Counted from the stretch's first letter, positions 29,751 to 40,496 are shown. The stretch: 64,000 bases of DNA from Chlorokybus atmophyticus (GCA_009103225.1 RHPI01002048.1:878322-942321), one strand, 5' to 3'. A program made the numbers and translations. The notes: generated from the sequence alone by a model not told the origin.

Positions 29751-29846
29751 CACTGTTACTGCCTTGACCCTCCATTGGACAAGGTGCCGTTGTGGGAGTA
29801 TTGGTGCGATGACTGCCGCATTAACAATCCTCCACACAGTTGGTAG
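29751..29846 (+). pseudogene. PHD-finger fragment
   Basis: Reads HCYCLDPPLDKVPLWEYWC then DDCRINNPPHSW, the C-terminal half of a PHD finger with its final zinc ligands (H-x-x-C...W-C-x-x-C). The N-terminal half is not found to the left, where the copia C LTR begins. It may be the remains of a transposon or host gene cut by that insertion. Confidence 0.6.
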
Positions 29847-30146
29847 AAGCTGAGTCCTGGAGCAGGAGGCTACCCCAGAACCTTAAGGGGGGGTGGCTTG
29901 TTGACTGCGTGTACTACAGCACAATAGGTACAGTAAGGAGGCGAGCATCACTAGCTTTACTACTAATCAGATCCTCACATAGGTTCATCCCCGAGCTTAT
30001 GCCTATGTCTGAGGGATTGACTTTGTTTGTGTTGCTCTAATGCTGCGCGTAGCACCAGCATGCCCACGGCATGGGCACTCGTCTGCAATGTGCCCGAGAC
30101 GGTGTGACCCTTGACCATGGCAAGCACGACACAGTAAGGTACCCGG

Positions 30147-30191
<45 letters not shown>

Positions 30192-30309
30192 CTTTTCATC
30201 TGAGCACCACGCTCCAAGTACGACATAGTTAGAATACTTGTTCTGTGCACGACAACGTAATAGAGATCTTCAAAATCATGTGACCCACGCTCATGAACAC
30301 AACGCTTAC
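29847..30309. other. unassigned stretch with AT microsatellite
   Basis: No supported gene. Just after the PHD remnant a short open plus frame runs to 30040 without recognisable motifs. The (AT)n tract at 30149-30185 falls here. Confidence 0.35.
30149..30185. repeat. (AT)n microsatellite
   Basis: An uninterrupted AT dinucleotide run of about 18 repeats. Confidence 0.97.
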
Positions 30310-30601
30310 CTTACGCTTCACTTGAAGTTGATAGCTTCCATGACCATTGTACTTCATCGTCCAGGAATATTGCCACTGAGGCTGACCTATAGATTTCAGA
30401 ACTGCAACACGTGGCACGAGAACGACGTTAATGGTGGTCGCGGCATTCGGCTTCTCAGCCCCTGTCAATTTCAGATCGTCATCTGTCGGTACAAGCTGAT
30501 CACTCTCGTGTACACAACACAAAGACATTTAAGCTCAGAGAAGCTGATGCACACCCCAAATTGCTTACATGAATAGATGGTGTCCTTGTTTACATCACTG
30601 C
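30310..30601 (-). pseudogene. TE-E accessory gene, downstream part
   Basis: The minus strand just left of chromovirus D continues the exon cut at 36562 (DVNKDTIYS) to a splice-like GTAAGC. The next exon encodes DQLVPTDDDLKLTGAEKPN, NVVLVPRVAVLKSIGQPQW and KYNGHGSYQLQVKRK, ending at GTAAGCG near 30309. The order (Lys-rich, then acidic, then a beta-rich domain) parallels the CACTA accessory gene at 8596-10927, though the sequence is not alike. Function unknown. Confidence 0.5.
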
Positions 30602-31118
30602 TGTAACGGGAGCAATAATAATAGGGGTATTATTGCTACTTAAATAACACATTCTGTATGAATAAGTATCCAAATAGGCTTATTTATACCTCTTTTTTAC
30701 GGTTCCTCGCTTATTAAAGGCTATGATGCTTTATCATAGCTTAAATAAGTCTGAATGGGTGTAGAACCGCTTATTCAAGCCTATTTAGTGTTACATTGAT
30801 AATGTGAACACTATCTCGTTAGGTGCCTTACGATAGGTATCTTTCGATAGGTACCTTATCGATAGGTACCTTATCTGAGCTGTGATTGGCTCACGCTAGA
30901 TTTCTCAACTACCCTATCTGTAGGGTCGATGTCTAATTGTGAGTTAATTATCGAGAGGTATATAGTTGATATACTCTTGATATAAAAGGTCACATCAAAC
31001 TGATGTGGGGAGTTTTCTGCTAAGTGGCGGCCACGCCGTTGAAAGGCTTGTCATAGGCGGTGTGGGTGTTGGGGTAGAGGACTGAAGGGGCATCACCGGC
31101 GACGGTGGTGATGTTACA
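30602..31118 (+). repeat. 5' LTR of chromovirus D
   Basis: 517 bp, beginning TGTAACGGGAGCAATAATAATAG... and ending GGTGATGTTACA. It contains clustered GATAGGTACCTTATC repeats near 30830-30875 and a candidate TATA (GATATAAAAGG, near 30979). It is followed by TGGTATCCAGGAGC, a diverged TGGTATC-type primer-binding site. Confidence 0.92.
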
Positions 31119-31998
31119 TTGGTATCCAGGAGCTGGGGGGTGACGTGGGTACTTATAGGGGGCGGCGACCTGCTTCCGGCTAATCAGAAGGCGGCGGCGG
31201 CGGCGGCGGCCTCCTATTCGTCCACGCAGCCCAAGCTTCAAGTTTGCTTCCCCGCGCTACCTCCACGTTGAAGCCACCCATCAAAGAGGCGGCCTCTCCA
31301 CGTGTGAGGTACCATCACACACGTCGGTGACTTGCCTGCTTGCCAGCTGCTTGCCAGGTGCATGCCAGGTGCATGTATGTACTTTCATGCACATCATCAT
31401 TTAATGACTTGCCAGTGCATGAGAGTGCGGCTTGCTAGTGCCATTACTGCTTGTCACACTTAGTGCACTATCATTGCTTGCAGTGATTGCCTGTCATTGC
31501 ATGCGGTGAGTGCTTATCATTATGCTTACCGGTGCATGTCACAGTTGGTCACTGTACGGCCTGTCTGTTGCATGCCTGTGACGTACCTGTGACCTGCCAG
31601 CTGCTTTTCCGGGTCACTTAACCCGGGTCCGTAAGTTCTCAACCAAGCTGTTTTCAAACCCTCCCCCTCTGGCTTCGGCCTGGAGATCGGGACTTGGTTG
31701 AGACAGTTTTGGGGAGGTTTTAAGACATTCTGTTCCCAAACATTGTTATTCTGAAACCCTCCCCCTCTAGCTTCGACCTGGAGATTAAGACTTGGTTGAG
31801 GACAACACAGGGTTAGGACATTCTGGTCCCACTCAGACTTGTTTTGTTTGGTGACACTCCAGATCCAACCTTTTTTGTTTTGGGATTGGTGTAAACTGAG
31901 TTTGGGACTTTTACAACTTGGGGTCATTTTTATCCTCTCGTTGAACCTGGTCCATTGGTGAGGTTCTCACCATTCCATTTTGCCTATTTAACAGACAA
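31119..31998. other. chromovirus D leader
   Basis: Untranslated leader between LTR and gag. It includes a (GGC)n run at 31190-31210 and two similar ~120-bp blocks around 31660 and 31750 (AACCCTCCCCCTCTGGCTTCGGCCTGGAGAT versus a close copy), a diverged duplication. Confidence 0.55.
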
Positions 31999-33189
31999 AT
32001 GGAAGAGAACTCGGTGCCCACCTCCAAGGGGGAAAGCTCGCAAAAAGAGCAATTTTCCCGTGAGGAGGAGTTTCCATCCACGGAGGACTTTTCCAACCCG
32101 GATGATGCACCTGATGAGTCTTATGCTGCTAAGGATGTGGATGGCTTGGTGGAACCAAACGGGCCACCACCACCACCATCATTCGTGCAGCCTGAAGTCT
32201 CAATTCACTTGACAAAACAGAAGTTGATGGACCACTTTCTTGGCACCTATGATGAGGAGCCTTGCGAGGCAACTGTCTCGCTCGTCAACTTCCTCTTTCA
32301 TGTGGCGGAAAAGATCTTAAAGCTCACCACCTTTATGGGGCGAGATTGGGAGGGAACGATGGGTGAAGGAAAACGTGTTATGAACATGAGCGAGCGCCTT
32401 CAACGCTCTGATAGTGGTCCACCTGTTGAGGCGCTTGCTCGACCTGCCGAGTTTGTTCCCAACAAACAAGCGGCAATTTTCGACTGGCTCGTGAAGCTGA
32501 GACATTATGTCAACTCCCTTCACATTTTTAAGGAGGGGAAGTTGCGTGTAGCTGAGTTGCTGATCCCAAACGATGCTCTGGCAGAGTGGTACCGCCGTAA
32601 GCAACGGGATACGAACCTCGGGCGGGAAGTGAATCAGTTGTGCTCTTTTATGGAGCAGCACTATGGTGGCGCAGATCCTGCCCAGGTTGCTCGCAATCAG
32701 TTGCACAATCTGCGTTAAAACAAGCGTCCGATTCAGCAGTATAACCAGGATTTTTAGTCGTTTATCAGCAAGATTAATGCTGGCAAACTACCTATCAGTG
32801 ATGCTGATCAGCTGGATATGTTCAGGCGTGGCTTGAACACAGATCTCGTGCAGCATGTGGCCGTCAACCCCGCAAATTTGCAAAAGTGGGCCTCGACGGA
32901 TTTACCAATGCTGATGCAGATGGTTGCTGCTGTGGACAGTGTGAAGCGCTCTCACGCAAACATGCAAACCACAGCAAAAAAGGCAGCCCCGGTTTCAGCT
33001 TCCAAGCGCCCGGCCACTGACAACAAACCTTTTGTGAAAAAGGCGAAAACATCTCAGCCTGCTGGCCCCTACAACGCGGCCAAATCCACCATTACTTGCA
33101 ACTTCTGCAAGAAGACAGATCATGTGGAGGCCAAGTGCTATACAAAGCAGCATGCACAGAAGGCCAAGCAGCAGAAGGACAAGAAATAG
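31999..33189 (+). pseudogene. chromovirus D Gag
   Basis: Starts MEENSVPTSKGESSQKEQ at 31999. The Gag core (AIFDWLVKLRHYVNSLH..., NDALAEWYRRKQRD) runs to 32715. A TAA (32716) and a TAG (32755) interrupt it, and the same frame then continues (SFISKINAGKLP, RRGLNTDLVQHVAV). A Lys-rich part and a CCHC knuckle follow (C-N-F-C-K-K-T-DH-VEAK-C) before the stop at 33187. Both interrupting stops stand where related Gags tend to have Gln or a similar residue. Confidence 0.85.
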
Positions 33190-33351
33190 GAATTGTCCGT
33201 GGTTGGTAGCTTAATCGAGCAGAACGACTTTAAAAAGTCTGTACTGCTTGATAAAGTTTCCTCTCTTTGTGATGTATCAGATGTATGGACTGATGTGAGC
33301 ACACCACCTGTGTAGACAAATGCAAACGGTTGTGTTTTAATCAATATTTCA

Positions 33352-34563
33352 TTGTCTGAATTGGTAACTGCTATTAAGCACTTACACGAGTTGCAATTAC
33401 AACATGCTGTCACTGCATGCGTGGTTATCCCTCGGTATCATAGCCTGTGGTCGCGATTGCTGAAAGGGGGAGAAGTAATTATGCAACTCTCACGCAAGGA
33501 TACAGGAGCTTCACCGTTGCAAGTGATCTTTATTAAGCCTGCTACCAATTACGGCACTCCGATATTGGTTACATTTGATGGTCACTCAGCGCCACTCAAA
33601 TGGAGATTTGAGAGTCGACTTATGGGTACACCATGTACAGCATTAATTGATACTGGTGCAAACCATAACTTTGTTGAACATGCTTGGGTGAAACGTAATA
33701 ACATACCTTTCACACCAGTCACGTCGTATGTACATGCTGCTGGTTCCACCCTTAATGCAATTGGGGAGGTGAAGGGGCGTTTTTTAATTAATAGCCACAA
33801 GACTCGACCAGCTTTCATTGTGGTGGATATAGGTATCCCCGGGGTGGATGTTGTTTTGGGTGAACAGTGGCACACCGAAGCAGGTTTGCAATTGGACTCT
33901 CGTGCAAATACGTGCAGCCTTCGTAAGGGTAAACGTAAGGTGACGTTAACCGCATTTGTACTCACACGTGTTGCTCGCGAGAATGTTCCGCTCCTCTCTG
34001 CTATGCAATTGAAACATTGCATGCGTAAACGTGAGGAAGTATATTTTATGCACTTACGACGGGTAGAGACACTTGTTGAACAGGCCGTAATCGACCATGT
34101 GGTGCAATCACTTACGGAACAATACGCAGATGTATTTCAGGATGAAGTCCCGGAGTTGCCTCCTGATAGAAACATACATCATACCATTCCGTTGGAAGAG
34201 GGGGCAAAGCCACCTTGGCGGCCTATCTATAGGCTAAGTCCCTTAGAACACGCGGAAATGGAAAAACAGCTCAAAGAGTTATTGGACAAAGGTTTAATAA
34301 CAATGAACATATTTCCTTTGGGTGCACCAATTTTGTTTGTGCCCAAAACAAATGGCAAGCTACGCATGTGTATTGATTACCGTGCGTTGAACAAGGTTAC
34401 TGTGAAAAATAGATACCCTTTGCCTCGGATTGATAAGTTGTTTCATAAGTTGTCAGGTGCAACAGTGTTCAGCACACTGGATTTGGACAATGGTTATATA
34501 AATCAAAATCCACCCGTTGGATATACAAAAAAATGCATTTCGCGCCCCACTTGGACACTTTGA
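33352..34563 (+). pseudogene. chromovirus D protease and RT N-terminus
   Basis: Contains a retropepsin with [14 protein letters not shown] (D-T-G) near 33635-33680, then [16 protein letters not shown]. The RT linker [21 protein letters not shown] follows, then RT motifs [37 protein letters not shown] and [11 protein letters not shown] frameshift near 34520 moves the rest of RT to another phase. The 5' end from 33352 has no clear protease N-terminus before the DTG, so the true start of pol may be further left. Confidence 0.87.
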
Positions 34564-35440
34564 GTATAAAGTGTTACCATTTGGGTTAACAAATGCACCG
34601 GCTACGTTTCAGACAGCAATGAACGCGGTATTTGCTGGTGAATTGTACAAGTTTGTACAGGTAAATCTGGACAACATTAGTGTGTTCAGCAAATCCCGGG
34701 AGGACCACCACAGGCATGTGGAATTGGTAGCTAAGTTACGCGAACACAAATTTTATGCCAACCTGTCCAAATGCAACTTTGCAAAGGATGAACTACCCTT
34801 TTCAGGGCATGTGATTGGCAAAGAAGGATTGAAACCAGATCCTCAAAAGGTGTGTGCGGTGAAGGATTGGCCACCACCCAAGGATGTACATCAGTTACGT
34901 GCTTTCTTGGGGCTAGCTAATTACTTTCGCAAGTTCATGCGAGCATATTCTAGCATGGCAAATCCTTTAACATCTTTACTAAGAAAAGATGTTAAATTTG
35001 TGTGGACGGAGGCACGCGAGGTTGTTTTTACACGCATTAAAGATGCATTAACACAAGCCCCTGTATTAGCCTTCCCCGACCACACCAAGCCTTTTCTGGT
35101 GATCAGTGATGCTTCCACCATTAGGTGTGGGGCAGTCCTTCTACAGGATGACAGACCATGTGCATATGAAAGCAGAAAGTTCATTCCTGCTGAACGTAGT
35201 TACAACCACAGAGCAGGAATTGCTCGGGGTGGTGCACGCGCTGCGCACATGGCGTTGCTACTTGGAAGGTGTGGAGTTTTCAGTGATTATTGATCACAAC
35301 CCGCTCACATTTTTTCATACGCAACAAAATCTGTCGAGGTGGCAAGCTAGGTGGAATGAATTCATTTCTCGTTTCACTTTCACTTGGCAATACCGTCCAG
35401 GCTCAAGTCAAGCTGTGTCTGTCAGAAGCACAGGATAGGC
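34517..35440 (+). pseudogene. chromovirus D RT C-terminus and RNase H
   Basis: RT palm (LPFGLTNAPATFQTAMNAVF) with the catalytic box as N-L-D-N (VNLDNISVFS) instead of Y-L-D-D: the second Asp is Asn. Then KDWPPPKDVHQLRAFLGLANYFRKF and the RNase H start (FLVISDASTIRCGAVL). A frameshift near 35200 carries RNase H into another phase (TTEQELLGVVHALRTW, VIIDHNPLTFF, FTWQYRPGSSQAV). The RNase H end (usually VADALSR) is lost and runs straight into integrase C-terminal sequence. Confidence 0.85.
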
Positions 35441-35906
35441 AAAAAGCTTATGCTGATACACATCGAGAATGGCCACTTTCGATGTCCGCGATAAAGTTTT
35501 GCTTAACGCAAAGAACATAACCATCGAAGGTACGGGTGCTCGCAAGTTGCTGCCTCGATGGTTAGGTCCTTTCTCTATCTCTGATGGAGTTGGTACGCAC
35601 GCTTATAGTCTGCAATTGCCCCCAAGTGTGCGTATACACAACGTGTTCCATGTGAACTTGTTGAAACCTTACCGCTCAGACGGTAGAACACAGCCTCCAC
35701 CACCGCCAGTTGAGGTGGACAGCGAGCTCAAATACGAGGTGGAAGCTATATTCAACCATAAGCTAAATAGTCGAGGACGCGCAACTCGCTTTTTAATAAA
35801 ATGGAAAGGGTATGGCCCAGAACATAACAGTTGGGAGCCCGACATGCATCTTACGCACTGCCGCGAGTTGCTTCGAGCTTATTGGGATTCACGTCCGGTC
35901 CCATAA
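35441..35906 (+). pseudogene. chromovirus D integrase C-terminus and chromodomain
   Basis: From AYADTHREW through VLLNAKNITI, RKLLPRWLGPFSISDGVG and RIHNVFHVNLLKPYRSDG, the standard Ty3 integrase tail. A well-preserved chromodomain follows (YEVEAIFNHKLN, FLIKWKGYGPEHNSWEPDMHL, RELLRAYW) with the aromatic cage positions present. It ends in TAA at 35904. The catalytic core upstream is deleted, so only the targeting module remains. Confidence 0.88.
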
Positions 35907-36052
35907 ACTGTGGGCTTGGTTTATGACAGACTGGCAGTGCAGTTTCATTACCACCCTGTCATTTCCTGCTATCTCACTAGTTACAATTACTCGAAATCAA
36001 GCCTGATCAACTTGAGTTCAACGAGGATGTTGAAAACCTAAGTGGGGGGGAA
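35907..36052 (+). other. 3' untranslated segment and polypurine tract of chromovirus D
   Basis: Non-coding, ending in AGTGGGGGGGAA (36041-36052), the polypurine tract that primes plus-strand synthesis. Confidence 0.75.
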
Positions 36053-36561
36053 TGTAACGGGAGCAATAATAATAGGGGTATTATTGCTACCTAAATAACA
36101 CATTCTCTGTGTAAATATCTAAATATGCTTATTTATACCTCTTTTCTACGGTTCCTCGCTTAATAAAGGCTATGGTGCTTTATAATAGCTTAAATAAGTC
36201 CCAATGGGTGTAGAACCGCTTATTCAAGCCAATTTATTGTCACATTCGATAAAATGTGAACACTATCTCGTTAGGTACCATACGATAGGTACCTTATCGA
36301 TAGGTACCTTATTTCAGCTGTAATTGGCTCACGCTAGATTTTCTAACTACCCTATCCGTAGGGTCGATGTCTAGTTGTGAGTTATCAAGAGGTATATAGT
36401 TGATATACTTTTGATATAAAAGGTCACATCAAACTGGTGTGGTGGGGACTTTCAGTGCTCTGCTCAGTGGCGGCCACGCCGTTAAAAGGCTTGTTATAGG
36501 CGGTTTGGGTGTTGGGGTAGAGGAATGAAGGGGCATCACCGGCGACGGTGGTGCTGTTACA
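36053..36561 (+). repeat. 3' LTR of chromovirus D
   Basis: 509 bp, highly similar to the 5' LTR with scattered substitutions and a few small indels. Confidence 0.92.
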
Positions 36562-37113
36562 ACTGTTGTCGCTCGAGTCTTTGTCAACTGGCTCTCTGTT
36601 ATTGTTGGGTTTATCGTCGGTGTTGTCTTCTAGCTTCTTGTCCTTCTAATTAGCATAAAAAGTAATCTCGACAGCCTTTAACTTTTTTTTCCGAACTTGC
36701 AGGTGTTTCAAGCGGAGGAGTCTTGTCTCGCTTCTTGGTGGCACTTCTATTCGGCTGCGTGCCGGACGGCTTTCGTTGCAAACCTTGATCAGGGTCAACT
36801 TTGGCCAGGGGTAAACTGCAAATTACAAAGGTAGTAAGATTCCATTCACCAAGCAGGTAGATAACATTCAGAACAAAGATCTTGAACATAAAACAAATGG
36901 CAACTAAGAGAGGTCCAAGAGCTTCGACCTCCAAGAGCTCCAGCTAAGAGAGGTTTAAGATCTTGAACCTCCAAGATCTTAAAAACAGCAACACGAGCAG
37001 CAGGAGGCGTACTTGAACGGTGGACGAATGCTGGAACACTTTGATCTGCGTGGAGTAGTCTTCGCCTGTGCATCCTCCTCCTCTAAATTGTCCTGGATTG
37101 CCTTGCATAGCAT
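36562..37113 (-). pseudogene. TE-E accessory gene, upstream exons
   Basis: The ATG at 37113 gives MLCKAIQDNLEEEDAQAKTT in exon 1 (37113-37013), which joins in phase to an exon starting at 36815 (LPLAKVDPDQGLQRKPSGTQ, then ATKKRDKTPPLETP). A GC donor (GCAAGT) gives the next phase-0 join, to a third exon (KDKKLEDNTDDKPNNNREPV, DKDSSDNS) that is cut by chromovirus D at 36562. The protein is basic, then acidic and Asn-rich, with no catalytic domain. Its layout resembles the CACTA accessory gene and it points away from the DDE transposase at 40.5 kb, so the two may be the divergent genes of one DNA transposon. Intron 2 holds two ~37-bp AAGAGAGGT...CCAAGA repeats (36907-36985). Confidence 0.5.
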
Positions 37114-37129
37114 CGTATATCATTTAAAT

Positions 37130-37560
37130 TCATTGCTAACCTACTTGGACATCGCAAGCGTATCAGCCAACAGCACTCAACTGCAACACAGCCACAGCAA
37201 GCAAGCAACTTCAACGGAAGTTGCTGTACGCAGCAAGCAACCACAGTTAGTAACTAGCAACAACTTCAACACATCAATTAAGCGCTAGCAAGCAAGCAAT
37301 GCGACTAACAATTGGTTGCTGCGCACAGAAGTTGCTGCGCACAGAAGTTGCTGTGCGTAGCAACCAACCACAATTGGAAGTTAGCAGCAACTACAGCAAC
37401 AACAGTACCTGCTAGCAACAACAGCAAGTAGCAACTACCTGTATCAACAAAACACTCAGCACTTTCGGAATAAGTTGATTACTGCGCGTACAGAAGTTGC
37501 TGTGCGAAGTCAACTACAGCAATAGTGGTGCTGCTGTTGCTATACCATGCAGCCGCAGCG
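37130..37560. repeat. AGCAAC/GTTGCT-rich irregular repeat
   Basis: Many degenerate copies of AAGTTGCTGTGCG and AGCAAGCAAC in both orientations, giving numerous small hairpins. No coding frame. It lies upstream of the TE-E accessory gene. Confidence 0.75.
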
Positions 37561-37700
37561 GCAGCAGCAATCACAGGCAATTAAAAACAAGAAATGCAAC
37601 AAAAACAAACTAACACTACAAAAACATAAAACACATACCTGATCGCCTTGCGCTTTCCGCCCGGACCCCCCATGCTGCTGCACCCACACCCACACTAGGA

Positions 37701-37754
37701 TTAGTGTTAGTGTTAGTGTTAGGGTTAGGGTTAGGGTTAGGGTTAGGGTTAGTG
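37701..37754. repeat. interstitial telomere-like TTAGGG repeat
   Basis: About three TTAGTG units followed by five TTAGGG units, flanked on both sides by C-rich CACCCACAC/CGCCCACGCC repeats. Confidence 0.9.
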
Positions 37755-37993
37755 CTGCACCCACACCCACGCCCACGCCCACGCCCACGCCGCCCCAATC
37801 AACCCTGCCCCCACACATGGATGCGCCCCGTTTCAACCTCCTACGCCAACGCCCGCCGCCCAAACGACGCCAACGCCAACACCAACGCCAACGCCGCCCC
37901 TGCCCCCCGCAGTCGCCAACGCGCCCCACCTAACAGCTGCTAGGGTTTTCGGCTATGGCTGCCGAGGCGAGAAACCCTAGGTGGCGGGGCGCT

Positions 37994-38053
37994 ACCTCTC
38001 ATACCATGAAAGCAACTCCAACTTGTCGGAGTTGCTTTCACGGTATGTGAGGT
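37994..38053. repeat. 26-bp near-perfect hairpin
   Basis: Arms 37994-38019 and 38028-38053 match at 24 of 26 positions, around an 8-base loop. Confidence 0.9.
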
Positions 38054-39228
38054 TTCATATCTCGGATCAAATTACCTAATATTCTTTGACCTCAATACAT
38101 CATTGCCGGCAAGTTAGTCACCTGATTCGCGGTCTCAGGTGATGGTGCACAAAACTTGAACACTACGATGCCTTTGCATAAGGCAGGGCGCCATTTGTCT
38201 CACATTACGACATGCCAGACATTGACGATCTTGTTTTCCACAAAAAGATCAAATTTGCAAAAAAATAGACAAAGTTTGTCATACTCATCAGTTGATTACC
38301 TGCAACCAACTACTACCTCCATATTATTCCATAAAACTATACACCGTGCTGTAGACTCTTGCACGATAAAATCTCGCACTTACATGTATCGTTGTCATCG
38401 AGCACGCAATACCGTATGTGTATTTACTTGTATTCATTTGTTATTGCGGCATGATGTGATAGTAAGCTTTCGCAGGTATATTCACATGGGACGCATACAA
38501 GTGGACATGGTATACAAGCTCACTATTTCCTTACGCATGAAGTATATATCAATAAATAATAACGATGTGTTCCGAGCTGTAACGATAAGAATGCATACAC
38601 GATAATTGGTTAACATACCATTGCAATGGTAAAGCTCACCAGTATGTTGACAAGTTGTTATACTCACAACCACCACAAGTAGTGAGTTTAATACAGTTAC
38701 AACCACAACATTATATGTACAAACACTTCACGACATCAAGCTGAGTTTATTATTGAAAGATCGACATGTATACCTACGCAAATCATGTGCGTTGAATTCA
38801 ACACATGTCTTAATGCATTGGAGCAAAGTTGTTAAGGTTATTGAATTTACAATGGTATTGAAGGTACATTGTCTTTGCGTAATATTGTACGCTTCAAGTT
38901 AAATTTGCATAATGAATTGACATGATCGTGCACATGGAGTTATACATAAATGCCACCATTGTGATATGACTTTGACCAAGCTTTCAATTTAGAAGGCCTC
39001 ATTGATTTCGCGAAAGTCATATGACGCAATGCGCATTTATCGTTGTATGTTGTGCTCATGCCTTATAAGGAGATTTGATTTGTATTGTGCAAAAGCTGAG
39101 TTACACGACACAAATCTACCCGCAGTAAGCAACAAACGCAACATTGATTATCATGCAATGTATTGCATTGGAGTGTCCTTAGCTATCTTGTTTCCTCCAA
39201 CATGACAAAGAATATTTTATGAAGCCTT

Positions 39229-39275
39229 TAGCTACCGAGTTGCGACTAGGCCCCCTAGTCGCAACTCGGTAGCTA
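39229..39275. repeat. perfect 22-bp hairpin
   Basis: Arms 39229-39250 and 39254-39275 are perfectly complementary with a 3-base loop (CCC). They carry TAGCTACCGAGTTGCGACTA. Confidence 0.92.
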
Positions 39276-40280
39276 ATGTCGCGTCGTAGCAGCTAGCTAG
39301 CAAACCCTGATCGTCAGACATAGGTATGCTATGTTTAATGCCGCAGTGCAGCTGGTCGGCGGCGGTGGCGGTGGTGTAGTTGTTGTTGGCGGCGGCGTTT
39401 GTATTTCAGCTGATCGCTAGTGTGTTTCAATAGATGGCACTGTTTGAAGTGTAGCTGAAGCTTGCAATTGGTAAGTCCCAATTCAAAAAGCTTGGTGCGG
39501 TAGGTACGTGAGTGCTGGCTTTGGGCGGTGGTATGGGCGGCGGTGTGAGCGAGCCATGTCCGTTGAAGCTTGGTGCTTTTGTTAACTGTTAGAATGTACT
39601 TGTGGGTTAGTTTCGACCACAGCGTTTCACTGCTCAGGACATGAAGTCATGTAGTGAGGGTTGGGATGTCCTGGCGGTCCTGCAGGAGGTTTTAAGGAGC
39701 ACACATGGCGCCACCTAACAGGTTATTGTGCTAATGTGTAACTAGTCTTGTATGCGTTAGTCTTGTATGCGTGTATTTGACAGTTGAAATTTGATATCGA
39801 TGTAATACACAACACACGCTACTTGATGCAGCAGTACGATTTTGTACTGGCAAGCATCAAAATCAAAAGGAGCAACACATAAAACTGCATGCACACAGCA
39901 ATTTGCAGCAACAAGAGACACTTGCACACACACTCATGTTGCCAACAAGCGGCTTGTGTGTTTACACATGTGATTTCCTGCATGATAAGCACAGTGTACT
40001 GCAGCAGGGGAGCTGCCCCATGGTAAATAATCAGTTGGCATGTATTGGAACACACCCATCATCATTCATGCAATTGCCGCATACAATAGCACATGCATAT
40101 ATGCATACACATACACACAAATGTCGCCTCATTACTCTGTACTTCTTGCAGTTGCTTTAGAATTCAGACGATGCTGTCACAACCGCACCTTAAGCCCTGC
40201 ACCATGAGGTGTTGAAGTTCCCAGTCTGCAAGACTGCGCTACTAGTTGTTCAGGTCCATTGCATGCCAGTCCGCATGCTT

Positions 40281-40338
40281 GAGGTCTTGGAGGTCTAGTA
40301 ATCTCACTTACTGTGCGTTACTGGACCTCCAAGATCTC
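40281..40338. repeat. 21-bp hairpin upstream of the DDE transposase
   Basis: Arms 40281-40301 and 40318-40338 match at 19 of 21 positions. The AAGATCTT..GAGGTCC words recur nearby at 40370-40390 and in the intron at 36905-36985. Confidence 0.85.
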
Positions 40339-40496
40339 AGGTCGGCGATATCCTCCGTTTTAAAATGCATAAGATCTTAGAGGTCCAGGAACTTCACATT
40401 GTATTGAGTGGGTTGTAAGTTTTGAACACCGTAAACTCACTGTAGCATCTTGCCTTCAGGTGGACTATCAGCCGTATATCAACCGGCTTAGCCAAG

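Larger units (their letters stand above)
30602..36561 (+). mobile_element. Ty3/gypsy chromovirus D, integrase-core-deleted
   Basis: LTRs at 30602-31118 and 36053-36561 (TGTAACGGG...GTTACA), the flanks ACTGC and ACTGT (4/5 target duplication), a primer-binding site near 31120, a polypurine tract before the 3' LTR (AGTGGGGGGGAA), and gag, protease, RT, RNase H and a chromodomain in order. The integrase zinc domain and DDE core are missing between about 35410 and 35440. Stops and frameshifts break gag and pol. It is inserted in an exon of the TE-E accessory gene, whose frame matches across the site. Confidence 0.92.
38054..40496. other. AT-rich spacer without recognised genes
   Basis: No supported coding region. 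It holds two hairpins (39229-39275 and 40281-40338), a GGC-rich patch near 39355-39400, and CATGCA/TGCATG-rich sequence near 40060-40110. It may contain the internal spacer or an old boundary of TE-E. Confidence 0.4.

Noticed and set aside
37130-37560. CRISPR-like array
   Set aside because: The repeats are degenerate, in both orientations and without regular spacers, and the genome is eukaryotic. The same holds for the 150-bp array at 13994-14640, whose units are contiguous.
37540-37929. Open frames with repeated Leu-Thr or Gly-Leu dipeptides
   Set aside because: They are translations of the TTAGGG-like and CACCCAC repeats, not genes.
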